From Adineta steineri (Eukaryota > Rotifera > Eurotatoria > Adinetida > Adinetidae), in NCBI GenBank assembly GCA_905250115.1, contig CAJNOI010000096.1, positions 124,001 to 188,000 on the forward strand: a stretch of DNA of 64,000 nt, read 5' to 3'. A program made the position numbers and the translations under genes. Shown in pieces: positions 21,645 to 33,617 of the stretch; position 1 is the first letter of the stretch; each line of letters opens with the position of its first letter. The notes under the pieces were generated by a model. The model searched no databases. It worked only from the letters and a program-made list of their open reading frames with translations, and was not told the origin of the DNA.

Positions 21645-21960
21645 GAGGGATTTTGATGCAGGGATTTCGAATTCGAGGTCTGTTGGGTGACTATGGTGAA
21701 GGGGATGGGTGAATAAGTTGATGGGTGGGTGAAAGGTCAAAAAAACATCGAATATTGATTTTTCGAAAAACATATTTTTAGAGATATTTGGATGCAGGGA
21801 TTTTGAATCCCAGGTCTGTTGGGTGACTAGGGTGAAGGGGATGGGTGAATAAGCTGGTGGGTGGGTGAAAGGTCAAAAAAACATCGAATATCGGTTTTTC
21901 GAAAAATATATTTTTAGAGATATTTTGATGCACGGATTTCGAATCCGAGGTTAGTTTTTT
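21645..21960. repeat. 136-bp tandem repeat, 2.3 copies
   Basis: Units begin at 21645, 21781 and 21917 (period exactly 136). Each starts TTTTAGAGatattttgATGCAGGGATTT-like and carries GGTCTGTTGGGTGACTA, GGTGAAGGGGATGGGTGAAT and GGTGGGTGAAAGGTC. The third unit breaks off after about 45 bases. It has no coding sense. Confidence 0.85.
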
Positions 21961-22628
21961 AAGATTTTCTTATCCTTCATTTTTTTTATATAATGAACCA
22001 CTTTTTTACGAAAAAAATTTTTTTTCATATAGTTTGATCACAGGTAATACGGGTCGCAGAATCCGAATCCGAGCTTGATTTTTTAAAAATTTTTTATCCT
22101 TCATTTTTTTACATAAAGGATATGTATTTTACGAAGAAAGTATATTGGATACGGTGGGTGTGAGTATTCACTTGTTCGACATGTGCTTAAAAACTATTTC
22201 TGGCAGATTGAAAAAAATCCGGTTTAAACGGGACGAGAACGACCACCAACTTTAGTAAGCGAGATCGCGATCGAGATGAGAATACCCTATCCAGCCGGTT
22301 CCTAGTTGATAGCTATAATCGGACTTTTTGGTAAAATTTAAATAAATAGTTTTAAAAAAGGGAACAGCTGTTGAAAATCCTGCAGTTGAGTTGTCGTTGA
22401 TACCAACTGTGCAATAAAATTCAAAACAAATCAAGATCCTTCCTATGGGACAATCTAATATACTGTATTCGTAACAGTTTTCAACACAGTTCTCCTTTTC
22501 TTAGTTTCTTCTTGAGAATCATAGTATCAAATACTCAGTATCCTTCTAAGAAAAATTCACACAAACTGCACCTCTTCACTTCAAAGCTAATCTAATAGTG
22601 GAGGAAATAGTAGGGTTAAACATGGAAA

Positions 22629-23030
22629 CGGCTAGCGGTGAGTGGCCGATCGAAGGGAGGCCGACGAACAGGTAGACGTTAATTTTAAAGGTTGTTTTAA
22701 AGCACAGCTTTGTAATGAGTCTTAGTTAGTTCAAATGGTTCTTTGAGAGCACTTAATGAGTACTAATGTGAGAAAGAATCCGGCAGCATATCGTTGTGTC
22801 AGAAGACGAAGAAATTGGAAACCATGATGAACAATACATAGTACTATCTAAAAGTTGGAAGTTTTCGATTGCGAGTCGATATGTTATGAGTGAAATAGTT
22901 TTGGTGCACGTGAAAAATCCTAATGTAACAGATGATAGATAGAAAAATATACCATATATGGTAACGGCTAGCCGTGAGTGGCCGACCGAAGGGAGGCCGA
23001 CGAACGACTAGGCGTTGATTTAAATAGTTT
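22629..23030. repeat. GC-rich direct repeat pair
   Basis: ACGGCTAGCGGTGAGTGGCC with following GATCGAAGGGAGGCCGACGA (about 22628-22673) recurs almost unchanged at about 22963-23008. The two copies are about 336 bp apart, followed by a related GTAGACGTTAATTT / CTAGGCGTTGATTT stretch. These GC islands stand out in AT-rich DNA. Each can fold through GGCC...GGCC pairing. Element family unknown. Confidence 0.65.
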
Positions 23031-23719
23031 GTCCTAAGTGTAGTAAGTGAGATTTATGGTTTTTTGCGAAACTGTGAAGTGATTCGGTTCTTGAGCTAAA
23101 TAGAAATCTTAATTACACATTTGACCTAACAACACCTATTCAGTAAAGGACTTGTGAATGCAAACATGGCGTTATTTGCTTGTTATAGCGTGAGCTAGGA
23201 TCCATATGCAGTTGTACGACCCTAAAAATTTTAGGAGCTGTGTAGGATGGTATCATTTTAAATGAATTATCTTTTTTCGTATAGTCGTGGTACGGGGTGA
23301 GCCGAAACATATAGCAGTTTGGTTATGCTATTAAACTTGCTGAATACACTTTAGAAAGAGGATCAATTTTTTCATAACATCAATTTCCCTGATTGTTCGG
23401 GAATAGTAAGGTTGCTTTGTCAAGATAATTTTAAAAGTGTAATAATTCTCGAATATGCGACGTCACAACTCTTTAAACTCTTTGAATCAAGTCCGTTTTT
23501 CAAAAAATGAGATATACGGCTGCGACTGATCGTTTATTCCTCTAATTAAACATGAATTATGGTCGATTAAGATTTTATGATGAGTAGAACCTGTCTAGGT
23601 TTCTTTTGTTAATATGTATTCAAAATGAAAATCATTTTTAATGATAATCATAGGAAATCTTCTTTCAGAAAAGGGTCAGCGAATCCATCGGATGAGCGTT
23701 ACTTGTATTTAATTATAAC

Positions 23720-24715
23720 TTATAAACGAGTAGTCATATTACCAAAAGTTTGAATTGTTGTACCATGTTGTAATCGTGTTTGATGTGATGTAACTTGATT
23801 TTGTCTTTTAAAACATAATGCTGTTCGTACATTTCGTCTATAAGGACGAGATACAATAATATATACATAGAATGTTCCCACATTCATTGTAAAACTCATA
23901 ATAACACTAATAGATGACCAAAGTGATTCTTGTGCTAATCTTAATTGAGATTTAATCATGGACTGAGTAATTTGTAAATAAATATTATAAACAAAATTAG
24001 GTAACGTAGTAATAAATGCTAAAGCAAATTCAGCAATCATCATTCGATTAACTTGTTGTTGAAGATGATTAATTTGTCTATTTTGTCTTGTTGATCTAAG
24101 ATTATACCATGTAAGAATACTAAATGTACCAAGAATAATCATTGATAAAATATTTGTAAGAATTAAATTAAAATAAGCAATAAATTGTTTATATAAAGCA
24201 CGATCATTCACTAATGCTGTACATAAATAACCTGAATAATAAATTCCATCTGGAATACAAATAATTAAATAAATAATACTTGATAGAATCACCATTATAT
24301 AAGCTCGTTTTAATGAAAATAAACGACGATAATATACTTGACGTGAAGTCATAAGAAATCGATCAATACTTGCTAAACATATACATGTAAATGGCATATT
24401 AAGACCCCAACGTCCAAATAACCATCGAAATTTACAAAAAACTATTGAACCAACAAGAGGATCAACACCAGTTATATTAAGTATACTACGAGGATAACGA
24501 GATGACCATAATGATACAAGACTACCAGGAAATGAACCAATTAAAAATATTGAATTCGACATTTGTCGAAGGGTTTTTATACGAATAAAAACAAATAGAT
24601 TTAATAAATTACCGATTGTTCCAAAAATAATAAGAACAAACATTATATAACCATCAAATACTTTTCCAATATTTTGAAGACGAACAATTTCATCATTAAT
24701 TAAATTACTTGACAT
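23720..24715 (-). CDS. Rhodopsin-like 7TM receptor (peptide-receptor type)
   Basis: A single-exon frame of 331 residues. TM1 holds the family GN motif (FGTIGNLLNLF, Asn36). The DRY position is D118-R119-F120 in SIDRFLMTSR. The Cys94 region before TM3 could pair with the Cys of the second loop (GYLCTA). TM7 ends NVGTFYVYIIVSRPYRRNVR, a variant of NPxxY. The intracellular tail has basic and Thr-rich segments. It resembles FMRFamide/chemokine-like class A receptors seen in numbers in bdelloids. Ligand unknown. A cell-surface receptor on the minus strand with about 2.3 kb of gene-free sequence upstream. Confidence 0.87.
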   Translation of the reverse strand: MSSNLINDEIVRLQNIGKVFDGYIMFVLIIFGTIGNLLNLFVFIRIKTLRQMSNSIFLIGSFPGSLVSLWSSRYPRSILNITGVDPLVGSIVFCKFRWLFGRWGLNMPFTCICLASIDRFLMTSRQVYYRRLFSLKRAYIMVILSSIIYLIICIPDGIYYSGYLCTALVNDRALYKQFIAYFNLILTNILSMIILGTFSILTWYNLRSTRQNRQINHLQQQVNRMMIAEFALAFITTLPNFVYNIYLQITQSMIKSQLRLAQESLWSSISVIMSFTMNVGTFYVYIIVSRPYRRNVRTALCFKRQNQVTSHQTRLQHGTTIQTFGNMTTRL

Positions 24716-26775
24716 TATTCAAATTTGATATTCTTCTTTTATTAATATTAAGAATTCTGTTCTACTTTTTCTTTATTTATATATTTCAGATGAATTTAAA
24801 TCTACATCATTTTAAACCATATAATTAATTAATATCTCATATTATAATTAGTTGTCATAACAGATTCTGTAAATGACAACGTTAGAATAGAGATTATTCT
24901 CTAAGAAAATGAAATTTCTATTAATAATGACATGATCTACTTTCTTCTTTAACAATGTCACTACCAAATACATCAAACAATCAAAAACATATTTACGTAC
25001 TTTCATTTGGTTTTAATATTTATGAAAATTGTCCTATTTTTCTTACTTTTAATTAGGTCAATATTCATATTGATAGAAAATATTGCAGTCTGATTATTCT
25101 TTTATCAAAATTCAACTCAAAATAAAGATGAAATCTTTTCTTTTTTTTCTATCCTCAATTGTTGTCTCTTAAAATCAATTTCATGTTTTTCTCACGATAA
25201 TTAAATTAGATTAAATATTATTATAAACATTTTCTATTGTCAAAAATCAACATGAAAGTTCATTTTATGAGAAATTTAATTCTTTTTAATTATGTATCGT
25301 TCTATTAAAATATAAAATTAGACACCGAATCATATCGTATTTAAACAAGAGCAAATCGCATATTAACTGACAAACAACATAGGTTAATCTCATTTCAGGT
25401 GTTTATTTAATTTTTCATTGATACAGACATGTCTCAAGAGTCAAAGATAAAGAATAGGAAGAATATTCTTGATTTATTGTTCTCTATGTAAAATTTCCAG
25501 TCTGTTCACATTTGTTTAGGCATAATTCATATCTACTGTAAATTAGAAATAAATTCAAATTTAAACAAATATAACTAAAGACAACAACTATCCAATAGAA
25601 TGAAAAAATAGTATAATGTTTTTTATATGATAAACAAAAATTGAGAACATTAGTGATGAAACTTGCGTTTTATATAACTTTTTCTTTCGAGATCAAGCAT
25701 AATATTGAACAAAGTTTAAATTATACAACGTTTTATCGAATAAAGAGAATTTTGATTGATAAAAAAATATGTGAAACATACTCCTCAAGATAAATTTTTA
25801 AATCTTTCTAGTTTTGAATATATATTAACCGCGATGTTTTCTTTCATTATATATAATTGATTGATTAGAAACGTTCGAACTGATGAAGAATTTTCGATTT
25901 TTAGCATTTAATAAAATTGTCGAAAGATATTAATAAAAATTTTATGAGAGTATTTTATATACTGTAGTAATACTCTCGATAGATAAACATCAATTTTACT
26001 ATTTAAAATTTTTTCTAAATAATTTATGAATAGTTTCCTTCGATATTTGATTATCAATGCTATATTTCATGGAATAGAGCCACTAGAATTTGTTGTGATA
26101 CAAAAGAGTTTTAGAAGATATTGTCATAATAAGATAACTAACTAAAAAACTGTTTTATTTTATTTCAAAAGGTTTATTTGAGTTTTTAGATTTTCTTTTA
26201 ATAAATAAAAAAAAATAAAAATTTGATTGGTCGTTCGAAAAGTTTTTTTTTGGAATAGAAACCGTTTTAGTAGCTATTAACTATAATTGAATAAAATTAG
26301 AAGAGAATTGTGAGCTTTCAATTGAGATTATTGAATATACGAAAGACTGCATTAGCAGAAGAGTAGATTTTTTTCAATCCAAGAAAAAATAAATAAGAAA
26401 AGGAATGAATTCTTTGTCCATTATATAAAATAAAAAAAAGAACAGCCTAGAAAGAATGTTATAGATAATAACATTCCTTCAAATATATAAAAGAACAAGT
26501 GAATAAAAAATCTAATAATATTTTTTTTCTATTTTATTTTATTAATTTAAAATAAAAATATAACAAATAATGGTTTGTTATGAAATTCTATCTAGATAAA
26601 TTGATGAAAGAATAAAATAGATTTTCTATTTGAATAAACAAATGATAAGATTGATACGAAAATAAATCTTGAGTTTGAATCGAAGCTGATAAAAAGTAAA
26701 TTAGAAAGATAAATGGAAAATGTATATTATTCATAGATGAATGGCAAAATTTGTTTATTATCTCTCATCATATTG

Positions 26776-26806
<31 letters not shown>

Positions 26807-27060
26807 CTCTATCTATCTTTGTTAGCTATCAACAGAAAGATATACATGTCATCGTTTGACTTATATCTTGATGAGATATTTAATCGATAGTTGATGAGTT
26901 AAACCTTGACTCTTATCTTCTATGTATAGAATATTCAACGTTATCTATAAGGAAGAAAAAGAAAGATATTCCTAATATAAACTATCTTTCTTTCTCTTTT
27001 CTTTCAATTGCTTCTTTGTTTGTCTAGTGTCGAGTAGCATTTTCTTCTTAAACGTAAGTC
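24716..27060. other. AT-rich spacer, no gene seen
   Basis: Divergent promoter region between the 7TM receptor and the Ly6-like gene. It is very AT-rich and includes the CTTT microsatellite at 26775. No exon was recognised. Confidence 0.45.
26775..26818. repeat. (CTTT)n microsatellite
   Basis: About ten CTTT units with a trailing CTCT/ATCT segment. Confidence 0.9.
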
Positions 27061-28054
27061 ATGGTATCTAAACTTCTTCTTGTTCTTATTGTATGCTGTA
27101 AGTTTTAATAGAAATCAATTTTTTATTATATTATTTCAAAATCTATTTCTAGTAACTGTTGTTAAGTTACAAGTTGATGCAAGTAAAATTTGTTATAAAT
27201 GTGACGAAAAACATGCACGTCCTTGGTGGAAATTTTGGGCTGAAAAAGTAACAAAATGTCAAGGAGTTTCAGCTGAAAAATATAAAACAAGAACTTCAGC
27301 AGCATTGGGTGCATCTGTTTTAACATGTTACACAGTAAGTTTTTTATTAAAATAAAAATCTCATCTCTTCATAATGAATACAATAATAAACAAAAGTTTC
27401 TAATTCTAAAACCTTGTTTAATCATAGAAGATAAGAATAAGAATTTATTTTATTTTTCTTTGTATAGAAATTCGATGATGCAGGTGCTGTTATTAAACGT
27501 GATGCTTATGGATTTGGTGAAACATTTGATAAAACTGTTAAATGTTCAGATCGTTATCATACATGTTGTGAAGAAGAATTATGTAACAAAGATACTCAAG
27601 CACCATGTCCACCAACACGTAAATATTTATTGAATTATTTGTTTTATTAAGAAAACATTTTTCTTTTAATTTACAGCTAAAGCAACACCACAAAAAGAAG
27701 TTAAAGCTTGTTATGAATGTAAAGGTTATGATGCTTGCAGACCAGAAAGACTTCACCAAGGAGCTGAAATTCGTACTTCAAGCGTTTTAGGTGCCAAGAA
27801 TCTCTATTGTTTCACAGTAAATAGAAATACATCACATCGATTTGTTTTTTCTTTCTTTTTCTAACATATTCTTTTTTAATTAAACAAAATAGAAATTTGA
27901 TCCCAAAACAGGTCATGCTATTGCTCGTGGTGGTTTCGGATTTGGTGAAATATTCGATAAATCTCTCAAATGTGACTCGAAAGATTATTTATGTTGTTAT
28001 CAAGATTTATGTAACACTCAAACCGCTGGTTCATGTGCTAAGCGACGAAATTAA
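27061..28054 (+). CDS. Secreted two-domain Ly6/three-finger-like protein
   Basis: Five exons: 27061-27097, 27153-27334, 27468-27618, 27677-27816 and 27893-28054, all with GT-AG introns, giving 223 aa. The N-terminus MVSKLLLVLIVCLTVVKLQV is a signal peptide. Two homologous cysteine domains follow. Each begins CY(K/E)C, has a TCYT or YCFT joined to KFD, then YGFGETFDK / FGFGEIFDK, and ends with the Ly6/uPAR/three-finger hallmark CC..(E/D)LCN. In both domains an intron falls at the same point just before KFD, so an exon pair was duplicated. The C-terminus lacks a hydrophobic GPI signal, so the product is probably secreted rather than anchored. Function is unknown; family members bind receptors or ion channels. 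Confidence 0.88.
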
Positions 28055-29536
28055 AATTAATTTAAAACAATATTATTAAAAACTATATTATACAAGCTGT
28101 GTGTGTGAACAATTTCCTTTTCTCTTATTAAAAATCCTTCATGATTAGAATATAAAATAAATTTCAAAGTGTTTTTTTTTCTTCAGTTAATATAATAAAG
28201 AAGCTTGTAATCATTTAACTTACTTTTCTTTTTTACCGAAGAAGTCAACACTAAATTCAAAGCAGACAGGGATTCATATTCGACATATATTTTATACATG
28301 ATCAAATAAAAAAATCAAACTTTCATTAATTCAATGATTACTGAATCAAAGAGATCTAATAGAATATATATATTTCTTATACAATATTAAGTTTCACACC
28401 AAATTTCAATTTAAACAAGGATGAGTTATTGTTTGATTGTATTATATATATATATATCTAAATATATCTATGATTACTATATAATGATACGAAAGAATAA
28501 TTAGTGTTATCTATAGTGTAATATATACTTCGATATTCTTATCTTTAGAAAATAAATTTTGTATGTTTATCTCAGACCAAATGTTCTCATTTTATTGTTG
28601 ACCTTTGTATTTTGTACATACTGTAATCTATTATATTATCTTCCTTATTATGTCTTAGAAATATCTCGTATATACAAATTTTTTCCCGTACGCGTAGTAA
28701 TAATAAGAATAAGAATTCCAAATCAAAATTTACCTATATTATTATAAGTAATATACTTTTTATATTAATTTTGGTCAACTCTCATAAAACTTCAGTAGCT
28801 GATACTTGGATCAAATAGAAAAATTGTATGCGATGATACGATCTTGTAGATATTTTAGACTATATCATTTACTGTATAAGTATCAGAGATGATCAATTTT
28901 TTCTACGATTTCATCTGATCTGACAAAATTTTGTTTGATTTTTTGGCTTGATTAGTTTTTATTTTCTGTTTTTATAATAAAATTTCAAAAACAATTATAT
29001 TCTACTATTGAGACTTTATCAACAATTATCATTGTGTAACTATGAAAAAATTCGTTTTCTCAATCTTTGTTTTTTACTTTCAATTTTCTTCTCAATAAAT
29101 AATATAATTGAAGAAAAAAAACGTTTTTCAATATTAATTTATTTAAAAAATAGAATTGATTTCTATTGAACTCTTCAATCTGTAAATGATCGAAATGATT
29201 TATGAATAGAATTTTATGCAATTAAAAATGAATATATTTCTAATTGACTCTTTTCTGAAATAATTAATAGAAAACATTCAACAGTTTTGAATTTCGGTTT
29301 TAGTATCTGTATTGATAAAAATTGACACTATATATATGATATATTGATTTTGTGATCCTTTGTAAAAGATCATATTTTATTCTTGAATACTGACAAGTCT
29401 TGTGAAAATATAATTTTTACATATACTCTTTCCATACATAAATATTTCAGAAGAAAAAAAATTGAAAATGATTATAATTAAATAAGATAATACAACATGT
29501 AGATATACAACATACAAGTTTAAATATAAATTAATT
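28055..29536. other. Convergent 3' spacer
   Basis: It holds the 3' ends of the Ly6-like gene and of the minus-strand receptor. AT-rich; no further gene was recognised. Confidence 0.4.
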
Positions 29537-30577
29537 TTATTTCAAATGATGTGTGTTTGATCTATGTTGTAGTTGTATGTTTGTCACATGAGGCTGTTTA
29601 GTTCCATTAGTTATTGGTTGAATTTCTCTATTCCTTATTACGAAACCAAATGTTGCACGACGAAATTCACTGAATGTTATTAAATAAATTGGAAAACTCA
29701 AGACAGGAAATGTGAAAGTAATTGAATCAAATGCATTTACCAAACGGCGACCTGTAACAGTTGCAGCTAAAGTATTATAAAAGTAACCATAAGAAATTGT
29801 TGAGGGAGCGCATGTTAGGAAGAAGAGACAGGTAGTAAATATAATTGTTATTGAAATGGCTCGATGTCGTATACGTGAATTTTGTACAATAGTTGCATGT
29901 CGTAATTGAATGAGATGATAAATTGAACTACTATTGAATAATATCATAAAAAATAAAGGAATACCAATGTAAATTACTAAATGAATTTGATTATATATTG
30001 GATAAAGAGCATAAAGTTTTGAACTTCGAACAATTTGTCCACTATCATCACGATAACAAACAAATATAAGAAGATGAAAATTAAAAAGCATAAAAAATAT
30101 TGTTGTACCAAAAATAATGATAAGAACACTTTTAGATTTATTGAACCAAGTATTTGGTTGAAGACGACTTAAACATAAATATCGATCAAAACAAATAAAG
30201 ACACGTAACCATGCTGAAATATGAAGTGTCACATAATTAAGAAATGAAAAGATTTTACATGATGCAACTGTATACGAATCATTCAAAGTAAATCCATGAA
30301 CAAGTTGTAAATAATGATCTAAATTCCATCCATAGACATTTATAAAATCAATCAATGCTAATGTACGCATATAATGTAATGTTGGACGTACTTTTGTATC
30401 ACGAAATGCTGGTCGACATAATACAAAAAATGTTAAAACATTAAATATTGTGCCTATTATTACCATTGATAAACTATAATAACCCAAAAATGTTACATCA
30501 CTTATAACAGAATAAATATCTGTACTATTCGAATTACTTGTATTACTTAATACATTCATTGAACTATTATTTACCAT
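29537..30577 (-). CDS. Rhodopsin-like 7TM receptor
   Basis: A single exon. I start at the ATG at 30577 (MVNNSSMNVLSN), because that N-terminus has several N-glycosylation sites as expected outside the cell; an ATG 60 nt upstream would add an unlikely hydrophobic leader. The product is 346 aa. TM1 carries IGTIFNVLTFF, and the TM3 end has a canonical DRY motif (FICFDRYLCLSR). A Cys in ASCKIF pairs plausibly with the loop Cys (FVCYRDD). TM7 ends FPIYLITFSEFRRATFG. This is the FMRFamide-receptor-like layout common in bdelloids; ligand unknown. Confidence 0.86.
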   Translation of the reverse strand: MVNNSSMNVLSNTSNSNSTDIYSVISDVTFLGYYSLSMVIIGTIFNVLTFFVLCRPAFRDTKVRPTLHYMRTLALIDFINVYGWNLDHYLQLVHGFTLNDSYTVASCKIFSFLNYVTLHISAWLRVFICFDRYLCLSRLQPNTWFNKSKSVLIIIFGTTIFFMLFNFHLLIFVCYRDDSGQIVRSSKLYALYPIYNQIHLVIYIGIPLFFMILFNSSSIYHLIQLRHATIVQNSRIRHRAISITIIFTTCLFFLTCAPSTISYGYFYNTLAATVTGRRLVNAFDSITFTFPVLSFPIYLITFSEFRRATFGFVIRNREIQPITNGTKQPHVTNIQLQHRSNTHHLK

Positions 30578-33470
30578 TTTGATTTGGGAAATTATTAAAT
30601 AATCTACAAAAATAATTAACAAATACTTTTTTCTCATAATTATATAAAATAGAAAAAAAGAGAAAGATACTGTTTGTCAAATCTTATCGACAATTGTTTT
30701 CATAATTATCATCTTTTTATATAGAAACAAAAGAACCTCAGTACAAATACGCATTTTCTAGTTAATTACAAAGATTATAGGGAGAGAGAGAAAGAGAAAC
30801 AAGGAATTTGCTATAGGTGACAATTATTTCATTTTTTTAATAAATAAAAAAGGAGAATAATTCTATTTATAAACGTTTCTAATGTTATTAACGTGATAAA
30901 ACGAGTAAGAAAATAAATGTTTCTAATAAAATAAAATTTTATTTGAAACTTGTCAAAAAGGATAAATCTACTTATGATAAAAAATTAAAATAAAAATATA
31001 CATGAAATTTCAAGGAAATAATCGTTTAATCCTATTCGATATTCACTATAAGATAAAAAGAAAACAATTTGAAAATTGTTTCTATATATCATCAACGTAC
31101 TCATCATTATCGATCGTTTAACAAAATTCATAAAAAAGCATTTTTCATTTTGCAAATCACTCAAAATTGTCTTCACATGAAAATACATTAAAAAGAAATT
31201 TTTATTCTAAAATTGAAAAATAATTTTATTAATACACTTCTATTAGTCAAATATCTCTACAAAATAGAATATATTATATTAAATAAATGAAGAAAATCAT
31301 GAAAAAACCTACTGGATGATATATACTATAGATAAATATGACTTTCTAATATCAATATTAAACTATTCCACTAATTATTTCATTTTAGTTCAAATACAAA
31401 TGAAAATTTCATACAAATAGATCAACTCTAACTAGAAAATAGGTTAAATTTTCATAAAATTGAATTCTAATAAAAAAATGTTAATATCCTTGATTTACTC
31501 TGTCACATCCTCAAGTAAAAAAATAATTAAACTAAATGATAGAAGAAAAAATATTAAAGTAAAAAAGATAATCTTACAATGAAATAATCCAAGAATAAAA
31601 CAATATATTAACGTCATAGATAAGCACTATAATATATATTTTAAATAAATAGAACTTCAAGGACAAAAAATAAAGAATAATAAAATTTATATTAAAAATA
31701 TTTTTAATAGATCAAATAAAACAAAATTAATCAATATCATACTTTCATCTCCACTATACAAAACTCATATATAGATAAAATCATAAAGAATTTTAATGAA
31801 AAAATCTCTTTTTTAAAAATATATCAATTATATTCATATCAACGACGTAAATAGTTGATACTAGATTTTTTAAAATAGATATGAATCAGTAAATGAATTT
31901 GTATTAAATAAGATATTAGTATAAGAAAATAAATTGTATGAATTCTAATATATAACGAATTTATAGTAAGAAATAAAATGAAATTTTCTCTTAATTTATT
32001 TTTAATAAGAATATATTTTCTAATAGATATCACAATTTTAATAAGAAAAAATTGTTTTTTTTATTTAGATATGAATTTTATGAATGGATGATAAAATTCA
32101 AGAGAAAGAATTTTTGAAAATAAAGAACAAAAATTAGTTTCATTTATTATTTGTTTTTTCAAAAATATCTATTATTAAACAATAAAATTCTTTCACTTAA
32201 TTAAAAAAAATAAGAAGGAAGATGATTTTTTGAATGTTTTGAAAGAGTAAAATTCTTTTGTAAAATATTCATTTTCACATATATATATATATGCAACAAA
32301 AACAAATCATTTGCATATGGCAAACTTTTATTTTCTAGAATAATACCAGAGTAAATCTTCTTGTTTAAATGATCTTCATTTTGTTTTAATTCGATTTCTA
32401 TTTCAATTTTCAAATAACAAAATTGTTGTTATAAATATTAAAATATTAAAAAGTTCATTTAACTGAAATATATAAAAAGAAAATAAAACTTTATCACAAT
32501 AAATAACTACCAACTAACTCATAGAAAATATCAACTGAAACTTTCTTTCATAAACTCGAATAGAGTCAAACTCTTTCTATAATTATATAATTATTTTTTT
32601 TCGAATATATCTTATTATAAAAGAAAATAATAAGTAACAAATATTTTCTCTATTATTTATTATCTAATAAGAAATAATATAAAATAGAAGATAAGATCCA
32701 ATGAACAAGTCCATAAATAAAATCAACGAGAAATATCTAAGATAAACATTTATGAAATCTTGTTAATTAAATAAGATTAGATTATTATTTCGATTCATCG
32801 ATGTGTAGAATGAAAAACTAATTTAATCAAAATAATTTCTCCAAAGCAAAATAAAGAGAGAAAAAGTTCTATAATATTAATAAGAAAAATATTCAAGTGT
32901 TAGTTGACTGATGCACATATGATATTCGCACATTATGAATTTATTAGTTAAATTTATAAGTAAAGACAAATTTTGGAAAATTATTCTTATAGAAACGCTT
33001 TCTTATTTATTTTAAATATATAAACAGATGAATTTTGTTAATTATGCAACATTCTATAGTCTAAAATGTTGATAATAATATAACTAAAAATCTATCTATA
33101 TAAACAAATAAACTTTTGTTAGTTTTTTTTAAGCGGATATTAATGGAGAATAATTTAATCTAAAGATTTTGTTTTCTTTCCCATTATTTTTTAATCTAAT
33201 AAACCTTTTTTTCGTCATTATTTCTTTGTTCAATGTCATTTTTTCATTGTTCTACTCTCTTTCTCTTTCTCTTTCTCTTTCTATTCTATTGATTAACGAT
33301 TATTTTCAATGAATAAATGTTTTCAATTTCCGCTTTACTTTTCTATTATTATTATTATTATTATTAGTTGATCGTTAAGAGTATTACATCTATAATGTGT
33401 ATTTATTCATAAAATCAGTAGTCAATTCTATTCTTATTTTATATTATTCTCTTCAATCACGTAGAATATG
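30578..33470. other. AT-rich spacer, no gene seen
   Basis: Nearly 3 kb of very low GC content, with ATT triplet runs near 33340-33366. It separates the divergent receptor and rhomboid genes. Small frames have no recognisable features. Confidence 0.45.
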
Positions 33471-33617
33471 GTAAGCTAAATTTCTATATTCACTTTTTTT
33501 TCATCTAGAAATTTCAAATGATACTTGACTTTATTCTACTATTAATTATTTTCTTTTAAAATTGTTCGTTTATGAGTAATATTATTTTTTTTAGATAAAA
33601 TACTATTGAATAAATTA

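Noticed and set aside
22252-22434. 60-residue minus-strand open frame
   Set aside because: Short, no family pattern, in a gene-poor repeat-bearing region.
33606-33617. Start of the rhomboid at 33606
   Set aside because: The codon there is TTG; the first ATG in frame is at 33618, and the upstream sequence looks like a leader after an intron.
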